A stretch of DNA of 64,000 bases, from positions 33,996,583-34,060,582 of the forward strand of contig NC_089985.1 in NCBI RefSeq assembly GCF_036417845.1, in the 5' to 3' direction. Within the stretch, counting starts at the first letter, position 1. Every line of letters begins with the position of its first letter. The notes under the pieces are model-generated. The model saw only the letters and a program-made list of their open reading frames with translations. It made no database searches and was not told the origin of the DNA. Origin of the DNA: Apteryx mantelli. Its lineage: Eukaryota; Chordata; Aves; Apterygiformes; Apterygidae. This document shows, in pieces, positions 23,418 through 38,024 of this stretch. The position numbers and the translations under genes are program-made.

Positions 23418-26414
23418 TGGGACTGCTGATAGACCCTTAACAATAGCGTTGTGAATGGCGCTGCTATAATTAATGATACTTCAGAAAGATTTATGGTCCT
23501 TAGACAGAGATAAAACAGAAATATCATTGCTTCTTTGCCTCCCATCATTTTATCCTCTATGAAATTTTATGTGAAATAAGTCAAATGAAAAATGTAAGCT
23601 CTTAATCTTTTCCCAGAGTCCCGTCTCTCACTTGATGAACACTTTTGTAGAATAAATTAGAGCGTTTTATTCCTTATGTATGTACCACTTTGTACTTGAA
23701 AAGCAAAGAAAAGGATATTGTTGGGTTGGCAAAGCAACTCAAGATGATGGTCATGGAGGAAGTAGAAACTACCAACTTCTCTTGTCAAGTTCAATTTCCT
23801 TCTTCTGCCCTCCCAGAAACAATGATTCTGGTCCTTCAATAATTCAGAGCAGCTGACTGACGAGCGTCCAAAAGGGCGCCCGTATTCTGCTTTTAAGAGT
23901 CGCTGCTATCAAAAAGTTTGCAGTGATGACTCTGGCTCTAGCAGCAGTAGCACACTGGCCAGAGCAGAAAGCCAAAAGGTGGAGCTTGTTTGCAGTGGGC
24001 TAGTACCTCTGTGCTGAAGAATGCAGGATGCTAAAGGGTTCTTTGCCCTAAGGGAGAAGGGCGTAGCAGGAACCAGTTGTCTGGAAGCAGCTGACTCCTT
24101 CAAGAGTCAAAAAGAGAAGCTGCCTAAAGAAATGCTTTCGTCAAATACAAATCGTATTTTAGTCAAACAAAAAGAAAGGTGACAACAGTATTTAATGGTC
24201 CGTATACAGGAGGTCACCTGAATGGTCTAATAGTATGTTCTGGCCTTGAGCTCTGTAACTCTCTAAAGCATGTTAAAAAGGTAAATGATAAAAGTCCTGA
24301 TTTCTGGGCAGAGAATAGAGGAGTGGACTCCGATCCCTTTGGAGCTTGTACCTTGCAGCACCTAACTTTTAGGCATTTCTTTGCCAAAGGAAATGCCCAT
24401 TCCTGACATAAGTGTCTACACTTTTTATCCTATTGCCAGGGAAAGTTTGGTGCCAAAGTATCAGAGCTGCAAAAGCCAGTGAAAGAAGCTGAGACCTCTC
24501 TTCTGTACCTTACTGCCCGTGCCATTCACACCTCTAGCCTTTTCCCATGATCAGGTGTTTTAGTCCCTTCGTTCTAAACTATAGAGAAGCAGTCCTCTTA
24601 TGCTGTTTTAGTTAATAATCATATTTTACCTAATCAACAAAATAAAACCTCTTAGTGAGTCCTCCAAACCAGTCACATTCCTGCAGTTTCTGGGCCAATG
24701 AATTCTGTGCGGAGCTTCATTATCATCACAGAAAACCTGGCTGCTGTCCCAGAGCTCTCTGAGAGCTGTGGTTCAGTCCCCCTCAAGAAGGGCAGAAACA
24801 GAGCAATCGGCTTCTGAGCCTTTAAGAGCAAAGGCACAACATGGACTCCAGGCTCCTCAGAGCTGGCTTAACTGAGCTATTTCTGAGCATGGCCAGGAAG
24901 CAACTATCACACACCTACAAATGAATTTGTAATGGGAAAACCTTCACCTTCAGGCAGCCAGGCTGAGGCAGCAGCTGAATTGGGGGTTAAGAAATCACAG
25001 TTTTGGCATAGGCCATCTGAAATAGCAGTTAAAGCTCTAAATCCATCACGTCCCATTATAGTCCTAGGCTCTGGCTTCTGCTAGCTTCATCCAGCTCAGA
25101 TGTCATCTAGTCACTTGTTTTTCAAAAATCTCTCTTTACAGTGCGTCAGGAGTTTTGTCCCTCTGCCCATTAAAGTAGCAGTATTTGAGCATCTTCTGTG
25201 TTAATGTGATTGACAATGGCAAAGTCACTAGAGAACCACAGGGATCTTCTGGCTGGCTTGTTTTCCTGTTATGAATTGTAGTTTGTTGTTCTGTTAGAGA
25301 AAAATACTGTAACACTTTCTTTAAATAATAGGTGAAGTTACTCTGTCTAATAGGGAGCTCTGAGATCTATGCTCGAATTCCCCATAAATTATAGCATTGC
25401 TCCTTTAAAATTTCTCCAATCCATCAGGAACGGCGAGGGTTGTTTTTTTTTTTTTAACAAAAACTTTTGGTTTTCAATGGAATTCACTCTGGAGGGCAGA
25501 ACATTTTTTTCATTGTAAAGAAGATTTATAAAGGGGCAGGATTGTGGCTATTATTAGAGTCCGTCCTAAAGAAAATCATCAAATTCTTTACAGTACTAGG
25601 CAGATCTGGGCTAGAAAGCATAACAGGGTGGCATATAGCAGCTCATATAGGAACAGAGAGAAAATGGAGCAGGAAGAAAGAAAAAAAACAGAAACCCCAA
25701 AAGAAATGCAGGCGCCAATTAGAATTTTCAGGCTGCAGCAAGGGACGAATATAAGAAGCTGTAGGAAGAGGAAGGGGAGAGTGGATTAGTGTTAATCACA
25801 GACACAGGAAAGTAGGAAAGGTTTTAAAAGAGCTTTAAAGCAAAAAATGAGTTAGCAGCTCAGAAGAGAATTCTAGATCCATCAAATGTAGGAGCAAAAA
25901 TAAAATGCAGAATATCAGGAGATGCATCTGGGACCTGAGCAATTACCTTCTTAAGGTAATAAGACATTTTGGGGGAAGCGGAAGCTTCTCTCTCTCTCGC
26001 CCTCTCTCTCTTTAAGGACAACACCATTTTCCTTATCCTGGTGGAAGGGTGCATTTAGTATTAGGAAAAAGTGACTCCTTCCTGATTTCTTTTTCACTGT
26101 CCTGATGATATACACATACAGCACCCTGCTATAGTAAAAACAGAGCACTAAGGAACTGGAGCTTGCCCAATCATTGGTTATAAATTTGCCTGGACACCCA
26201 GTCCGAATGTATCACCTCTGGATTTGGGTGAATTACACCAGGTTAGAATTTGGCATAGTAGTGTGGTATTTGCAGAACAGTCTTGAGTTGTGTTAAGACC
26301 TTGGGGTTGAAGATTAGTTCCAAAATCCACTAAAGCCGCTGTTGACTTCAATAGACTTTAGAGCAGGATGACTGGATTGTGAGGGTAGGGGTTCCCTTTG
26401 CAGCTCTGAGATAT

Positions 26415-26482
26415 GAAACATCACTTAATATTTCTGTGCTGCCAATTTAACTACCTGTAAATGAGGACAGTAATACTTTATA
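26415..26482 (+). repeat. MIR-like SINE relic
   Basis: Follows the MIR core order: 'catcacttaatatttctgtg', then 'ctacctgtaaatgaggacag' and 'taatac'. The consensus has a 'cacttaacctctctgtgcc' block, then 'catctgtaaaatgggg', then 'taataatac'. Strongly diverged. Confidence 0.5.
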
Positions 26483-27779
26483 CACTTATAATAATGAAAA
26501 AAAAGCCAAACATACCAGTTATCTGTTCTTACAAGCTGCATGATTCTATCATTAAGAAATCTTATTTCTGCCTTTGGATTTATTTGCAACATAAGGAAGA
26601 ATATTATGGTATTTGAGTTTGGGATTCTTGTACATGTGAATCATCATTTAAAGGTTAGCAAGGAAACTAACAGTATATGAAAAGTTTGATTTCTCTTCAA
26701 TTAAACACTTCATTTTTAAAAGCACTATATCATCCTAGAATATTACAAATTTATCATTTGCCAAACAAAATCTTAAACAGCCCCTTTTTTATTTGCTTAC
26801 ATGACATCACTTTAAGCAAATGCAATCAAGGCCATAGTTCCAGTCATCAGTCCTGGCTCTCTGCACTGCCGGATCTCCAGCAGAACAAACGTGATCCAGA
26901 CGAAACACAGACATGCACAACAAATCAGCCAGAGCACCGGACCCAGAATATATGCCAGCTTTATGCTTTAAAACTGGCTTTGCACTGGCTACTGAAGGAC
27001 AGACAATGCCTCATCCAGCGTAATGTTAAAAAGTGGCACAGAGGGTCAATGCCTAATCTAGCATAAAGCCTGCCAGCACCATGTCATACCTTCAACATTT
27101 TTTGAACAAATGTAAAGCAACAGAGTGAGTTTATATGAGATCAGTGTTTTCCATCAGATTGCCGCAGTGGTTTGGATCCAAAGTAAGAGTCTTAAAGGTG
27201 CTGTCTGGTCACAGCCAAGCGTTAAGTTAAATTTTGCTCTCAGGTTACAACCAGTTCCATCAGATTTTTACCAACATCATTGAATTCAAATCAGTACTAA
27301 TGGCAGATCCTTTTCTATGCACTGGGATATATTTTGGTGATAAAAGAAACCCTTCTTCTGACATGGCAGGAGAAGATAGAGCCTACGTTACAGCCCAAAG
27401 CCAAGCTATGATATATTTGGCTGCACAGGGGAAAGATATGTTCTCAGGGAATAGAAGACCAAAAGTTTGCTTAATCTTCTTGCTCCATGCCAAGGATGCG
27501 CATGCCAGCTTTTCCAGCCCGACATGACGTTCTTTTTAAGGATCAAAGCTACAGAAAAAAAACCTTCTGAAAATAGGGCTTCATGATGGAAACACCTACA
27601 CAGCTGTAACAGCCACTTCTCAAATGTGCTGCTGCTTATGAACCACAAGAATAATACAGCTAAATGTGCCGACTTTTGCAGTTTTTCCCTCTTTTGTTGA
27701 AACTAATGAGTCACGATTAGAGTAATGCTTTTCTGTGACTCGGAAACCATTTTGCTTAATGAGGTACTAAGTCTTTATA

Positions 27780-28080
27780 ATTAGGCCCAGAAGGGAACTG
27801 GGACGTGGCCCCTTAAGAGCAATAATTATTTAGGTTATTTATGGTAATAAAAAATTGAAAATAGGAATTCTTCCTCAGAATGTGAATATTTATTCTTTTA
27901 CATATTGCCTAACAGGCAATTACCCTATTAAGGCAACGTTTTGTTGCTAAAGACATTAATTGAAATGTAAATTAAATGTAAATCAGCTAATTAAATTGAT
28001 ATGTAATGAACTTGTCATGCAGGCCTTTGAGATCAGATGCATTTTGCTAATAAACAAATGTTATAGTGGTGCCATTGCTC
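27780..28080. promoter_or_regulatory. Candidate conserved non-coding element, homeobox-motif rich
   Basis: Dense TAATTA/ATTA-type and TAAAT motifs (aataattatttaggttattt, gcaattaccctattaa, cagctaattaaattgatatg), with no coding potential and no simple repeat. The composition is typical of ultraconserved enhancers, but conservation cannot be tested from one sequence. Confidence 0.3.
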
Positions 28081-31000
28081 ACTGGAGTTAAGGTTGCTTA
28101 ACATGTTGCTTCTATAACACTCTCCCTCCCCAGATTCAAAGGTTTGGATTGTGTCATTAGAGTCCAGAATGAAACTGGCACTGGGAGTTTCCAGATGTAT
28201 TACCTCCAATTATTTCTAAATCAACTTTAGTGCATGGCAAGGTAGTTCTCCTAATGGTTAGTGCTGCAAATCCCATCTGGGTGCAGCCCAAGGTCTGACT
28301 ATTCCTCCTGGTCTGCAGAAGTGATAAAGCACTGCATAAAAACGCTCACCAAGACTGACCTGCTGTTGTTTGTCTCTCTCTTGCCACCTCAGCTCTGCTC
28401 TGGGCGCTCCAGCAGATGACTTCTAGAGGGGTTAGCATCAGTTGGTGGTGGTACCCTCACATGTGCCTGCCCCATCTCTCCACCGGAGGTTGCCACCTTC
28501 CCAGCAGGTTAGCAGAACTGGACATGTGCCTGTCTCTCAGTCAGGTGTCTTTCATTAGCAGTTTAAGCAAACATCTGACAAACTGGGTTGCTGGGAGCAT
28601 GTTTTCTTTTGCTGCCTCCACTGTTAAGCAGTAACCTCTCCATCAGAGCTCTTAAAAAAAACCACAAAACAAAACCTTGAAATGTGTGCTGTAGCCACAG
28701 TTTTTTGATACTTAGCATCATTTCCCAGTTACCTTTTCTGTTCTGGTTGTTGTATCACTGTGCTCGCTCCCTCTCCTCAGATTTTGACTGCAAGCTGTTG
28801 GGATGGCAACATTATTTTTGACTCTATACTCTGTGGCCAGTAATGAACTCTCATGGTAGGGGGACTCCAGACATTCCTGAAATACAACGAAATAAAATGA
28901 TAGATGAAGCAATCAAAATTTGCTTGGAGATTATGTTGCCAATGTGTAAAGCAAACAACAAGGCTGACATCACCAAGTCAATTCAGCAATAGGAGAATGA
29001 GCTAGAATAACTTTCTGCATTGTCCGTGAGACACAAGTAACTTTAATCATCAGCTTGTGTCAAACTGTAAATTAAGGGGAAGGAATATGAAACTATCAGT
29101 TCTCCTACAGCTACATTTTGAACCTGACCTACTAAAATTTCTAGCATAAATTCAGGCCCTATATTAAAGATATCTTGGGGGACAGGAGTCCCTCCCTTAA
29201 TGGATATGTGGACAAAACTCATTGCCTACAGTTATGCAACAGTAAAGCAAATGCCACAGATTTTGCTTTTGAAAAAGCTCGGGCGGGTGCCTTATAAAAC
29301 CCACTGTCCTCTTCCACTCGAATCATGTAGACATTTTGTGCCTGTGGTCATGAAACTAAAGCAAATGTGGCAAAAAGGGCTGCAGAAGTGAGAAAATAGA
29401 AACACGTCAGAATTGCAGAAATGCTTTTGCTGAATGTTTTCCTACATTCATCATGCCTTAGTTGCACCTGAGCATCCACACATAATTGTTCTGTCTTGAA
29501 TAAATCTGATGCTGCATTTATAACTTCTACACAGAGAACCTTCCACCCTGCAATCCTTTGGGGGCTAGGGATATTTAATAAACATGTCAACTACCACTCT
29601 TTTTTAGCTTGAATACAGCATCTTGTTTTTTCCTACTGAAGAACACTCTAGTCTGAAGTTTACAGAGCAATTAAAGACCCTCACGGGGCCCCTGATATGT
29701 AGAGATTGTCAGCATATGTAGATTAGTAATTGTCAAGTTTCTCCCTGAGGCCAAAGAGCTCTCAGTCAAATTCCAGAGATCATCAAGTATTCAGATTTCA
29801 GTGGGCTTTGTGTCATACACAACATAGTGGCATAATTAAACTACAATGCTTCTTTTCTAATAAACTTTCGGATCTGGCTATGTTTCTATTAATTTCTTTT
29901 AATTAGCTATGATCAGAAAATAAAAATGAACATCAATCTAATGCTGCAACTTCGCTGCTTCCAAAAAAATGCTCTGGGAACAGCTTTCTCTTCTAACTGT
30001 TGGGGCTTAGGGACCACATTTATAGACGTGACTTGCAAAGGCCTTATGTAGGACAAAAAAACAATGGACTGACAAGAGAATCCTTTCTAATTTCTTTTCA
30101 ACTGACATGTGGACATAGATGATTGAATGATATTGCCATCTTGTTTTCTGATATGGAAAATGCTCACCAAAGACGAGAACTATGTCCTCACTGAATGCTG
30201 GTTTGGGCTATAGCTCAAATTTTAGTCCACTCTCCACTGGTTTCCATGTCTTTGGAAGTGATTTTAGCCTGGCACTGTTCATTCAGATAAGAAACTGAAA
30301 TAAGATTTGGGTTAGAAGTCACAGAGAAGGCAATTAAAATCAGTATCCTCAAGACCCAGACTAATATTTTAATGGCTGGCTGCACCATCCTTGTTGACCC
30401 ATCTGTCTCCAGGCCAAGCAAATAAATATGCACCTAAATTCAATATTCATTTGCTTAAGTGTTGAAGAATTGTGTCAGCTTGCTTAGCATCTTGCATGGT
30501 CAAGTCCTTGAAGATCAAACGGTTGCTCTAATACAGTACTCCCTGGAAGCCACATGGTAACAAGAGCAACTGGAGGATGCTTTCATATAACAAGACTGAC
30601 CTAGCAGTTGGACTGTGCATGTTCTGCCAGCTGGATCCTCTGCTGCGGTTCCTACATATGTTGTATTGTGGTCACTGAGCTTGGATGATACAAAATGTTA
30701 TCACTGGTCTTGCACCCATCGTTTGAGTCCCACTCGCTCAGTCTGTCCAGCTGTAGACAAGGCCTGTGGTAAGGATCAAGGCGCTACAAATCTGCATGGT
30801 GTTTCTGACATACAACTGAGATTCCCAAAGCTACATGTGGGATCTGAAAGTCCAGCTCCTAATAAATAAAACACCCAAATAAAAAATAAATAAATCAGAC
30901 ATCCAAAACCCAAAGGCAGCTTTAATAAATTTAGCTACAACATGCTACATAAAAGCTAAGTAATTACTCAGATGCATAGATCTTCATGTCCATGCTGTTC

Positions 31001-31603
31001 ACACTCTCTGGCTGTAGCAGAGAACAGACTTCATTTGTGATCATGCTGGGGAATCAACAAAAATCTTTTAGTAAAACAAGACAGCCCATGCACACACGTG
31101 TGTGCTCCTGTATGAACAGCCAGACATACACACCCAAACAAGCGTTGTTCTTCTCTTCTCAAATGGATCCGTGGAGTAACAGCCTGAGAAATGCCCACAG
31201 AGTTTGTGCGTCTGGGAGGAAACCATTTATTATCTTCATCTCTATACTTACACAGCAGTCTTTATTGTGTAAACCCCCTGTTTTATTTGTCACAATGCTC
31301 CAGTGCTGAAATATTGGCAGCTCTAAAGATTGAGATCTTTTATTAGCCCCCGTAGAGGCCTCCCCATCCCAACACAAAGGACAGTCTGAAGCCAGTGGGC
31401 AATTCCAGAGTGGAATCGTTTCACCTCCAAATCTCTAAGGTCATCATGCCCCCCCCAGACCCTTTATGGGCTAAATCCTCATTTTAGGAAAATCACTTAC
31501 ATTCTTCCCATCGGTCATAACAGCCCTGGAACTGAACTGTCTCGTCTCTGCTTGGCCCACTGGATGTGGAAGAACATGATGCTTCTTTCTTTTCCAAGGT
31601 ATG

Positions 31604-31640
31604 TCTTTATGCTAGAGCATGAAAACTTTATGCTAGAGCA
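31604..31640 (+). repeat. Short direct duplication
   Basis: The 15-mer CTTTATGCTAGAGCA occurs twice, about 22 bases apart. It is a local duplication with no known function. Confidence 0.7.
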
Positions 31641-34508
31641 AGAGAAGCAGCAGCACAAAGTTTTGCTTTAAATAGTAGCCCAAAGGAGAATCTCAAGGTA
31701 GAAGAGTCCTGATAAAAAGAAAAAAAAAAATCACATTCTTTCTATGATGATAGGTTTCAAAATTATTAATTTTGCTTGTCCTGTATCATATCTTAGGGCA
31801 AGCTACTTTTCCTGACTGAATTGCAACGTGGAGTTTGGTTTGGTGGGTTTAACTGAAGCATGGCTATCTGGAAAGGGCAGTGTTATCTGTAATAAAGTAA
31901 CTCCTTCAAATTTACTTTCTTGATCTTGTACTTTGGTTGGGCTGCCAGAGTCTTAATGCCTGGAAAAGTATCTATCACCCAGAAGCCCTCATTTTAAAGG
32001 ACTCCAGGTTTTTAGGGGCTGTATGGCATCATCTCCCTGCATCAATTTTGTGGATGTATTCCTGAGAGCGAGCCAACCTGAGCTGCTTGCTAATTTCCCA
32101 TTTCTTCTTCTTCTGATGACAGTCCCTGGCTCAGCGAGATTTCAGTTTTGCTCACTGGACTCTTCTCTCCTTGCCCTCCCTGAGCTGTATTTTCTAAGCA
32201 CCAATTTCTCTCCAAAATTAAAGATGAAATTTAAAGATTAGGGACTGCAGGTTTTTTCCAAAGGCATTTAGATGTCTCATACTCATTGATTGAGTTAGGC
32301 ATCTAAATCATCCGGAGCAATCTGGCCCCCCTCCCAAATAATGTGATGTAAAAGGTCAATTTGACTTTTAAAACGTTCTCCATTTTAATCACCTGCTGTG
32401 TGATTAGTAACACACGTAATAAATACATTGTATGCATCATGAATAGGCCAGGTGTAGGGTGATGCAAGGGATCTCACTGACTGGCCTCAGTATAAATGCC
32501 AGAAATATCAAATACCACGTGCCCCAGTCTTATTTCCAATCAATTCTAATTACTTTAGTGGTCTGACTCCAAATTCATATGTACCACAGTGTAACTGAGG
32601 TCAGGATACAGTACATGGTTTTTATCTTAATACCACTTTAGTACTGTAAAGGTCAAACTGAGCATCATTCAAGAAGAGGTAAGGGCTTTCTTAATTATTC
32701 TTCTCCCTACTCCTTGAACAAAGGGATGCAAGATTGTGTCTGCTGAAGAGCATGTTACCATTGGACATGATGCAAATTTACTTTACAAAACACATGAAGA
32801 ATGAAAGAGCCATTCCTGCAATAAACTCCGTCTTAAGTGAGCCCTGCTAAGGTCTGTGGAAGCAGGGTCAGACCTGAAACCTCACAACATCCCTCTGCCA
32901 GGCTTTGCAGCTACAGCTGCACCAACCCCCTGCCAAAGCCCCAAGTCCAGCCTGGGGAGGGCGGTGTCCCCTCTCCAGGCAAGGATTGCTCCCATTTCTG
33001 ACCATTAAGAAAAGCCAACTGCATCTACCAGGTAACAAATCCAGAAAACATGGCATTAAACCTCCATGTTCATTTGCAAAGGTTCCAGCTCTCACAGGAA
33101 CCATCGATTAAGTGTGACACAAGATTGGAGCCTTCCTTTGCCATTTGCCTATGACTGCCCCATTTGTCTGGCCAAAGGGGCTGTATATCATCACCAAATA
33201 TAAATGTTCCCTGCATGCTGGCAGTAGCATTTTGCTTCACTGTTTAATTCAGTAATCCAATCCAAACTCCAATAGTTTAATTCCAAACTATTTTGCATTG
33301 ATTTGAATGACTGTATTAAGTAGAGAGTGGAAAGCTGGGTTCAGAAGCTGTTTTTAGTTGAACTAGGTTCACTGTTCTACAGATTGTTATATGATAAGTA
33401 TTATCATTAACTGCATATACTTCCAAGTTACCGTCCCAGAAGCCCACCCTTGCAAGACATCAAACTGTTCCTTCTCTCAAGGCAGCAAGCACAGTCTTCA
33501 CTAAAACCAGAGAGTCAACCCAATCCATATTCATTCCACTCATTTCCTTTTTTGTTATCTCTAAAGTGTTAACTGCTGAAAGCACGAATATGAAAACCCA
33601 GCAAAGCTAGTGAGAGCTGATTAAAATTCAGCCCACTGTATCACCCATAAATAGGAAATAAAGAATACATGGCTGTGATTAATCGACCATAAATGGCCAT
33701 TGCTTGCTTCTTCTATTCCATATAAACACAGTTCATGTATTTACTCAGCTCACCAAAAGAGTAACAAGCAGATCATTCCTATTTATCAGGACCTGGGATT
33801 TAAGCAAATGCTTACAGTGGGGGGCTCTGTATTTGCGTGTAAGTATACATGCATGTACATCTGTTTTTCTATCTGATTTTCAATATTCATGAGAAAATCA
33901 GAACATTAATTTTTCTTCATAAAGGTGTACTCCTGTCAATAGGTCAAAATAAACCACTGAGGGCAAATCACAGCAGTGTAGGCTTTAGTTAAGGAGTTTT
34001 TGCGACATGAGAATTAATAATAAACATGCTATTAATAAAGAGTGTGTTTCTATTGTGAAGTGCTGCAACTCGACCAAATCTGAGACCTGCAGTAGGATCA
34101 TCAGCAAAAAATAAAAATAAAAAAAATCATGTGATCTAAGGAAACCAGACCTGTAGTTTGAAACACTGGCAGATACTAGATTCTGTTCCCCAGCTGCGAA
34201 CACACCTTTTTTAAAATACCAGCTTGCTTGTTTGTGGTTCAGCTGAGCTCACCAGAGCAGAGCTGCTCCATTGTCTCGCTGGCAAAGCATCTCTCATTTG
34301 CTGTGATTTATAGTTCAGGGGCTGGATCCATGGACAAAGGGCTGCATCCAGCCCTTTCAGCCTCTGGTATCACTGGATGCTAGAGATGGCAGGCATCCCT
34401 CTTGAAATATCAGTTGCGTAGGAGTTGCTGCTGCAGTGCTGGTCCAGCGCTGCAGAATGGGAGGCGAGATTCAGGAAATTTGGTCCCTCTGCCCCTAGCT
34501 TCCTGAAT

Positions 34509-34600
34509 GTCCTTAAGGAAATCACTTGTCTTCTGTCTGTCCCAGTTCCCTTAGCTATTAGAAAGTGATGATGAACTACAAACCTCTGTAAAGACATTGC
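34509..34600 (+). repeat. MIR-like SINE relic
   Basis: Reads 'aaggaaatcacttgtcttct', 'gtcccagttcccttagctat', 'gaaagtgatgatg', in the order of the MIR block cacttaacctctctg / cctcagtttcc / atggggataat. Diverged. Confidence 0.4.
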
Positions 34601-37436
34601 AGATCAATGAGTGAGAAATGCTGCATAAGGGCTAGATAACAATATTATTACACTGTTTGCTGCAGACTCACCAGTACAAGAATCACAGCTGGGTATGAAA
34701 AACAGGGAACATCTAATGTGTGCACCTCATATACCCTTCAGCTCCCAGCAAGTCCCCAGTGGGGACTGCATGTGCCTGGATGTGGATTTGAAAGCCCAGG
34801 TATTAATATCCTTTTCTTTTGTGGATCTCTCCCACAGTGAGGTCTGCTCATTCCTGCTTGGGACCTGGGATCAGCTGGTTGAACCAGTGGGTTACCAGCT
34901 TCTCGTCTGTTGGAGATGCTCTGGCACCATCCTAGGGCCCTGAGCTTCCAGGTCATTGGCAGAGATTGCCGAGCCATAGGGAACCTTCCCTGGCCTGCCT
35001 GCATAATTGTAAAACACAGCCATTACCTCCACCACCACCACAAGACAGCTCCTTCAGAAAAAATAAAGCTCATGCCTAAAGATGTTATCATGCATAATTC
35101 AGGGGAAGAAATCCATACTGCATTTAAAAGATTACATCTTATCATCCAGGGTACTTATTAGCTTGATGACTTAAAAGTACATGGGGATAGATTCTTTTCT
35201 GCTATTTTGCACTGGCATCAATGGAGTTGTGCTGATGAGAGATTAGCCCTGGAGCCCGGTTTTGGACAGAACTGCTTTTCTAACTCCAGAACTGGCCCAG
35301 TCCAGATTGGGATGGACCCGACACACTGTGAGCAGCCCTGTGCCTCCTTGGGTGCTTGGTCCATCTGGTTTACTCCAGGTTGCCACCAATGATTATGCCA
35401 GAGACGGCTTGCTGTTTGTGTTAGGTGTGTTTAAGTCTGTGGCAGGCAGTAACAAGGGGTTAATGGTGCTAAGTGCCACTGATTAATGTCCTTTCCGGAA
35501 ACCCACAGCGCTCCCATCTCCCAAGTGGCAAGAAAAGTGGGGAACCCCAAGAAAGTGGGGTTTCTCTTACGTGACATTCACCGCAGTCAATCTCTGTCAT
35601 CTCACAGATCCCCCATTGGTACAGTGGACAGGGGACTATCTAATAGCCTAGGCACCATGTTGTTTATAGCCATTTCACTCAGAAGTCCTCAGATGAGTGT
35701 TTGGAAAGTCTCCAAATGTCTGAGCAACAGCTCGGTTCAGGAAGAGGGTGTACAGAACATGTAATGCGAGACTGACAGAAAAGGAAACATTTTGTAAAAA
35801 CCCTTCTCCCCATTTTTTCAAAGTTGAGATCCAGAGGAATGAAAGATCCCCACTTCACAGACATTAATAATTACCATTTACTCTCTGCCAACACTTCCCT
35901 GGGAGCATTTCATGAAACTGTGAATATTTAGCCAAGCACCCATCACCATCACTCAGCTGGCTGCTGCAACCCTAAGCCATGGAGTCTCGTTCACTTCCCT
36001 CGTTCGCTTTGTGACCCACTTCTGTCCTCCTTCAATTCGCTTCAGCTTCCTGAGTCTTGGGCCACCATATGAAAAATGGGGATTTCCTCATAAGGAACAA
36101 TGCTATATCAAGCAACATTATTATGATATAGAATTATCATGGAGTTTTGAGTGGCACAGATGAAACACAGAAAGAAATATTCCTTACCTTATGCTGAGCC
36201 TTGCAGCATCAGATCCATGGAAGAGCGGAGAGTTGCATTCAAAATTTCCAAGGTGAAATCCAGGCTCTGTTTAGATTGACAGCAAAACTCTTCTTGACCT
36301 GAAAAGACCAAAGGTTTCACCCTACCCTTAGTGCTGAACTGCAAGCTAAGAGCCACCCCTTCCTCATGAGTACCCCTATGTTCTAAACAGCTTCCAGAGC
36401 TAAAGTTAAATTGTGATTCTCCATTTTTTATTCTCTCCTCCTCTTCCTCCTACTTCTTAGTCAAGCGTTCCCAGGCACACTATGTATTTTCTACTTCGCA
36501 GAAGTAGACTCGGGACCAGCTGCTCAAACTCTTTGGGAATGTGACAGGGCTGTGACTGATCATGAGGGACAGGAATTTCCCTTAGGAAAGATAGAAATGA
36601 AGGTGCTAAGTACCACATGGATTTACCAGAAAATAACTTTGCCGTAAAGAACACGGTCTCCCTGCAGACCTGCACTCTGCATTCAGCAGTGCAAACAAGA
36701 GCAAGTGGCTTGAACATTTATTGCAGCATGGTTCAATAAAGAGGCACGTAGCAACTGTATCACCCAACATGGGTGACATTTGGGGCCTAAAAAATTCCAC
36801 TGACAGGAATTGCTTCATCCATCCTTAAAATAGAGCATAAATGCTATGGAACAGTCTCCAGTCATCTCAGTGGTACAGACAGGGAGCAAAAACAAAAAAA
36901 ATCCCCTGCCTTCACCTAGCACCAAAGGGAAATGCATACAAATACTTAGCATTTGTTCAGGCTGCTTTGGCTGAAAGTATCAGGTGTAACAGCCCTAAAT
37001 GTGCAAAATGAACAGGGGACTCTCTATACCCAGTATAACTTTGCATATATAACAGGGGATCACAGTAGGATGTTGGCTCCCTTCTGACTGTGAGAAAGAC
37101 TTCTTCCCCAATGGCAAAGCTTGCTCTACCACTTTATTTTTCTTCCAAACACTAGCTGGTAAGAAAATCTTCCGTAGTATACCCAGGCTATTGATATTGC
37201 AGCTTAGGTTAATTTGGATGGTTTCTGTTCACACTGCTTCCAAACTGTAAATTTCATGCATTGCTGGAAAAGCAGTGTTTTTTTATTTTGTAAATTTGAA
37301 TTTTTTTTAACATTTTCAGTGATAAAGAACTCCTCTAATGAACAATTTCATGGAAAGTACAGGGTTGTGACTTGAAAGTTTTGTTACTTACGATTCTCAT
37401 CAATACCCGTGATCTCAGCATACCTTGCGGTTCCTT

Positions 37437-38024
37437 TCACAGGAGGGTTTCAGACCCCTCCAGGCTCACTCTCTCCAAAGCGTTTCCTCCACGTGTGCCA
37501 CGTCTGCCAGGGAGAGGTGCGCAAAACATTAAATAAATCACACCTCCCTGCATTAACTCGCTGTGACAACCCCCTGACTGCCATACTGCTGCAATGCAGT
37601 TTGCTTCAGCTGCCCTTGGATCACAGCTCAGGACTACCAGATGGGGATGAACATGAGTAATGAGATGGGCTCCTCCATGCCCCAGCACAACCACAGACAG
37701 CCTCAGTGTGCCTCCTCTGAGCTCAAATCTCCCCTCCCCTCCCACTCCCCATGAATATCCTGCCCATAGAGCACTTACCTCCAGGGAACGGACGAGGCAG
37801 TCCATCACCTCTGCTGGGACCAGAATTTTTGGCTTCCGGGAAGCCTGGCTCTTCCACACCCAACACTGCCCCGACAGCAGTCGCACAGAGGTGCTGCAGG
37901 AGTCAGAAAGCTGCTGGCCATCGTCCCCCTCGAGCGGGGCCCCTAAGGTGCTCGTACTCCACGGGGATGCTGCAGCGCGTGGGCAGGCTGCACCTGGCCC
38001 TGGTGCAGCAGCATCAGGACACAT
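37437..38024 (-). other. Unrecognised GC-rich open frame with strong splice donor
   Basis: A 195-codon open frame on the minus strand, Ala/Pro/Ser/Gly-rich at the start. No family is recognised. It contains CTGGAG|GTAAGTGC (donor G at 37786), an excellent splice donor, so the 37787-38030 part could be a spliced exon of an unannotated transcript. The plus strand is also open across 37660-38056, which points to composition (few stops in CpG-rich DNA) rather than coding. I do not call it a gene. Confidence 0.3.

Larger units (their letters stand above)
18851..37430. other. Intergenic region without recognisable genes
   Basis: Lies between the SPATA6 promoter and the first GC-rich block. Open frames of 60-130 codons on both strands have no family resemblance, including 20.54-20.83, 22.5-22.8 and 26.68-27.07 kb. 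It contains MIR-like relics (26.4, 34.5 kb), a perfect hairpin (23.39 kb), a short direct duplication (31.6 kb) and AT-rich CNE-like blocks (27.78-28.08 and about 29.7-29.96 kb). The AGBL4 3' terminal exon, if separate, might lie somewhere in this stretch or up to 55.9 kb. I did not find it. Confidence 0.7.

Noticed and set aside
23770-23800. Minus-strand KKEIEL resembling the KEIEV tail of AGBL4
   Set aside because: No acceptor puts it in phase with the AGBL4 exon, and a stop follows within a few codons.
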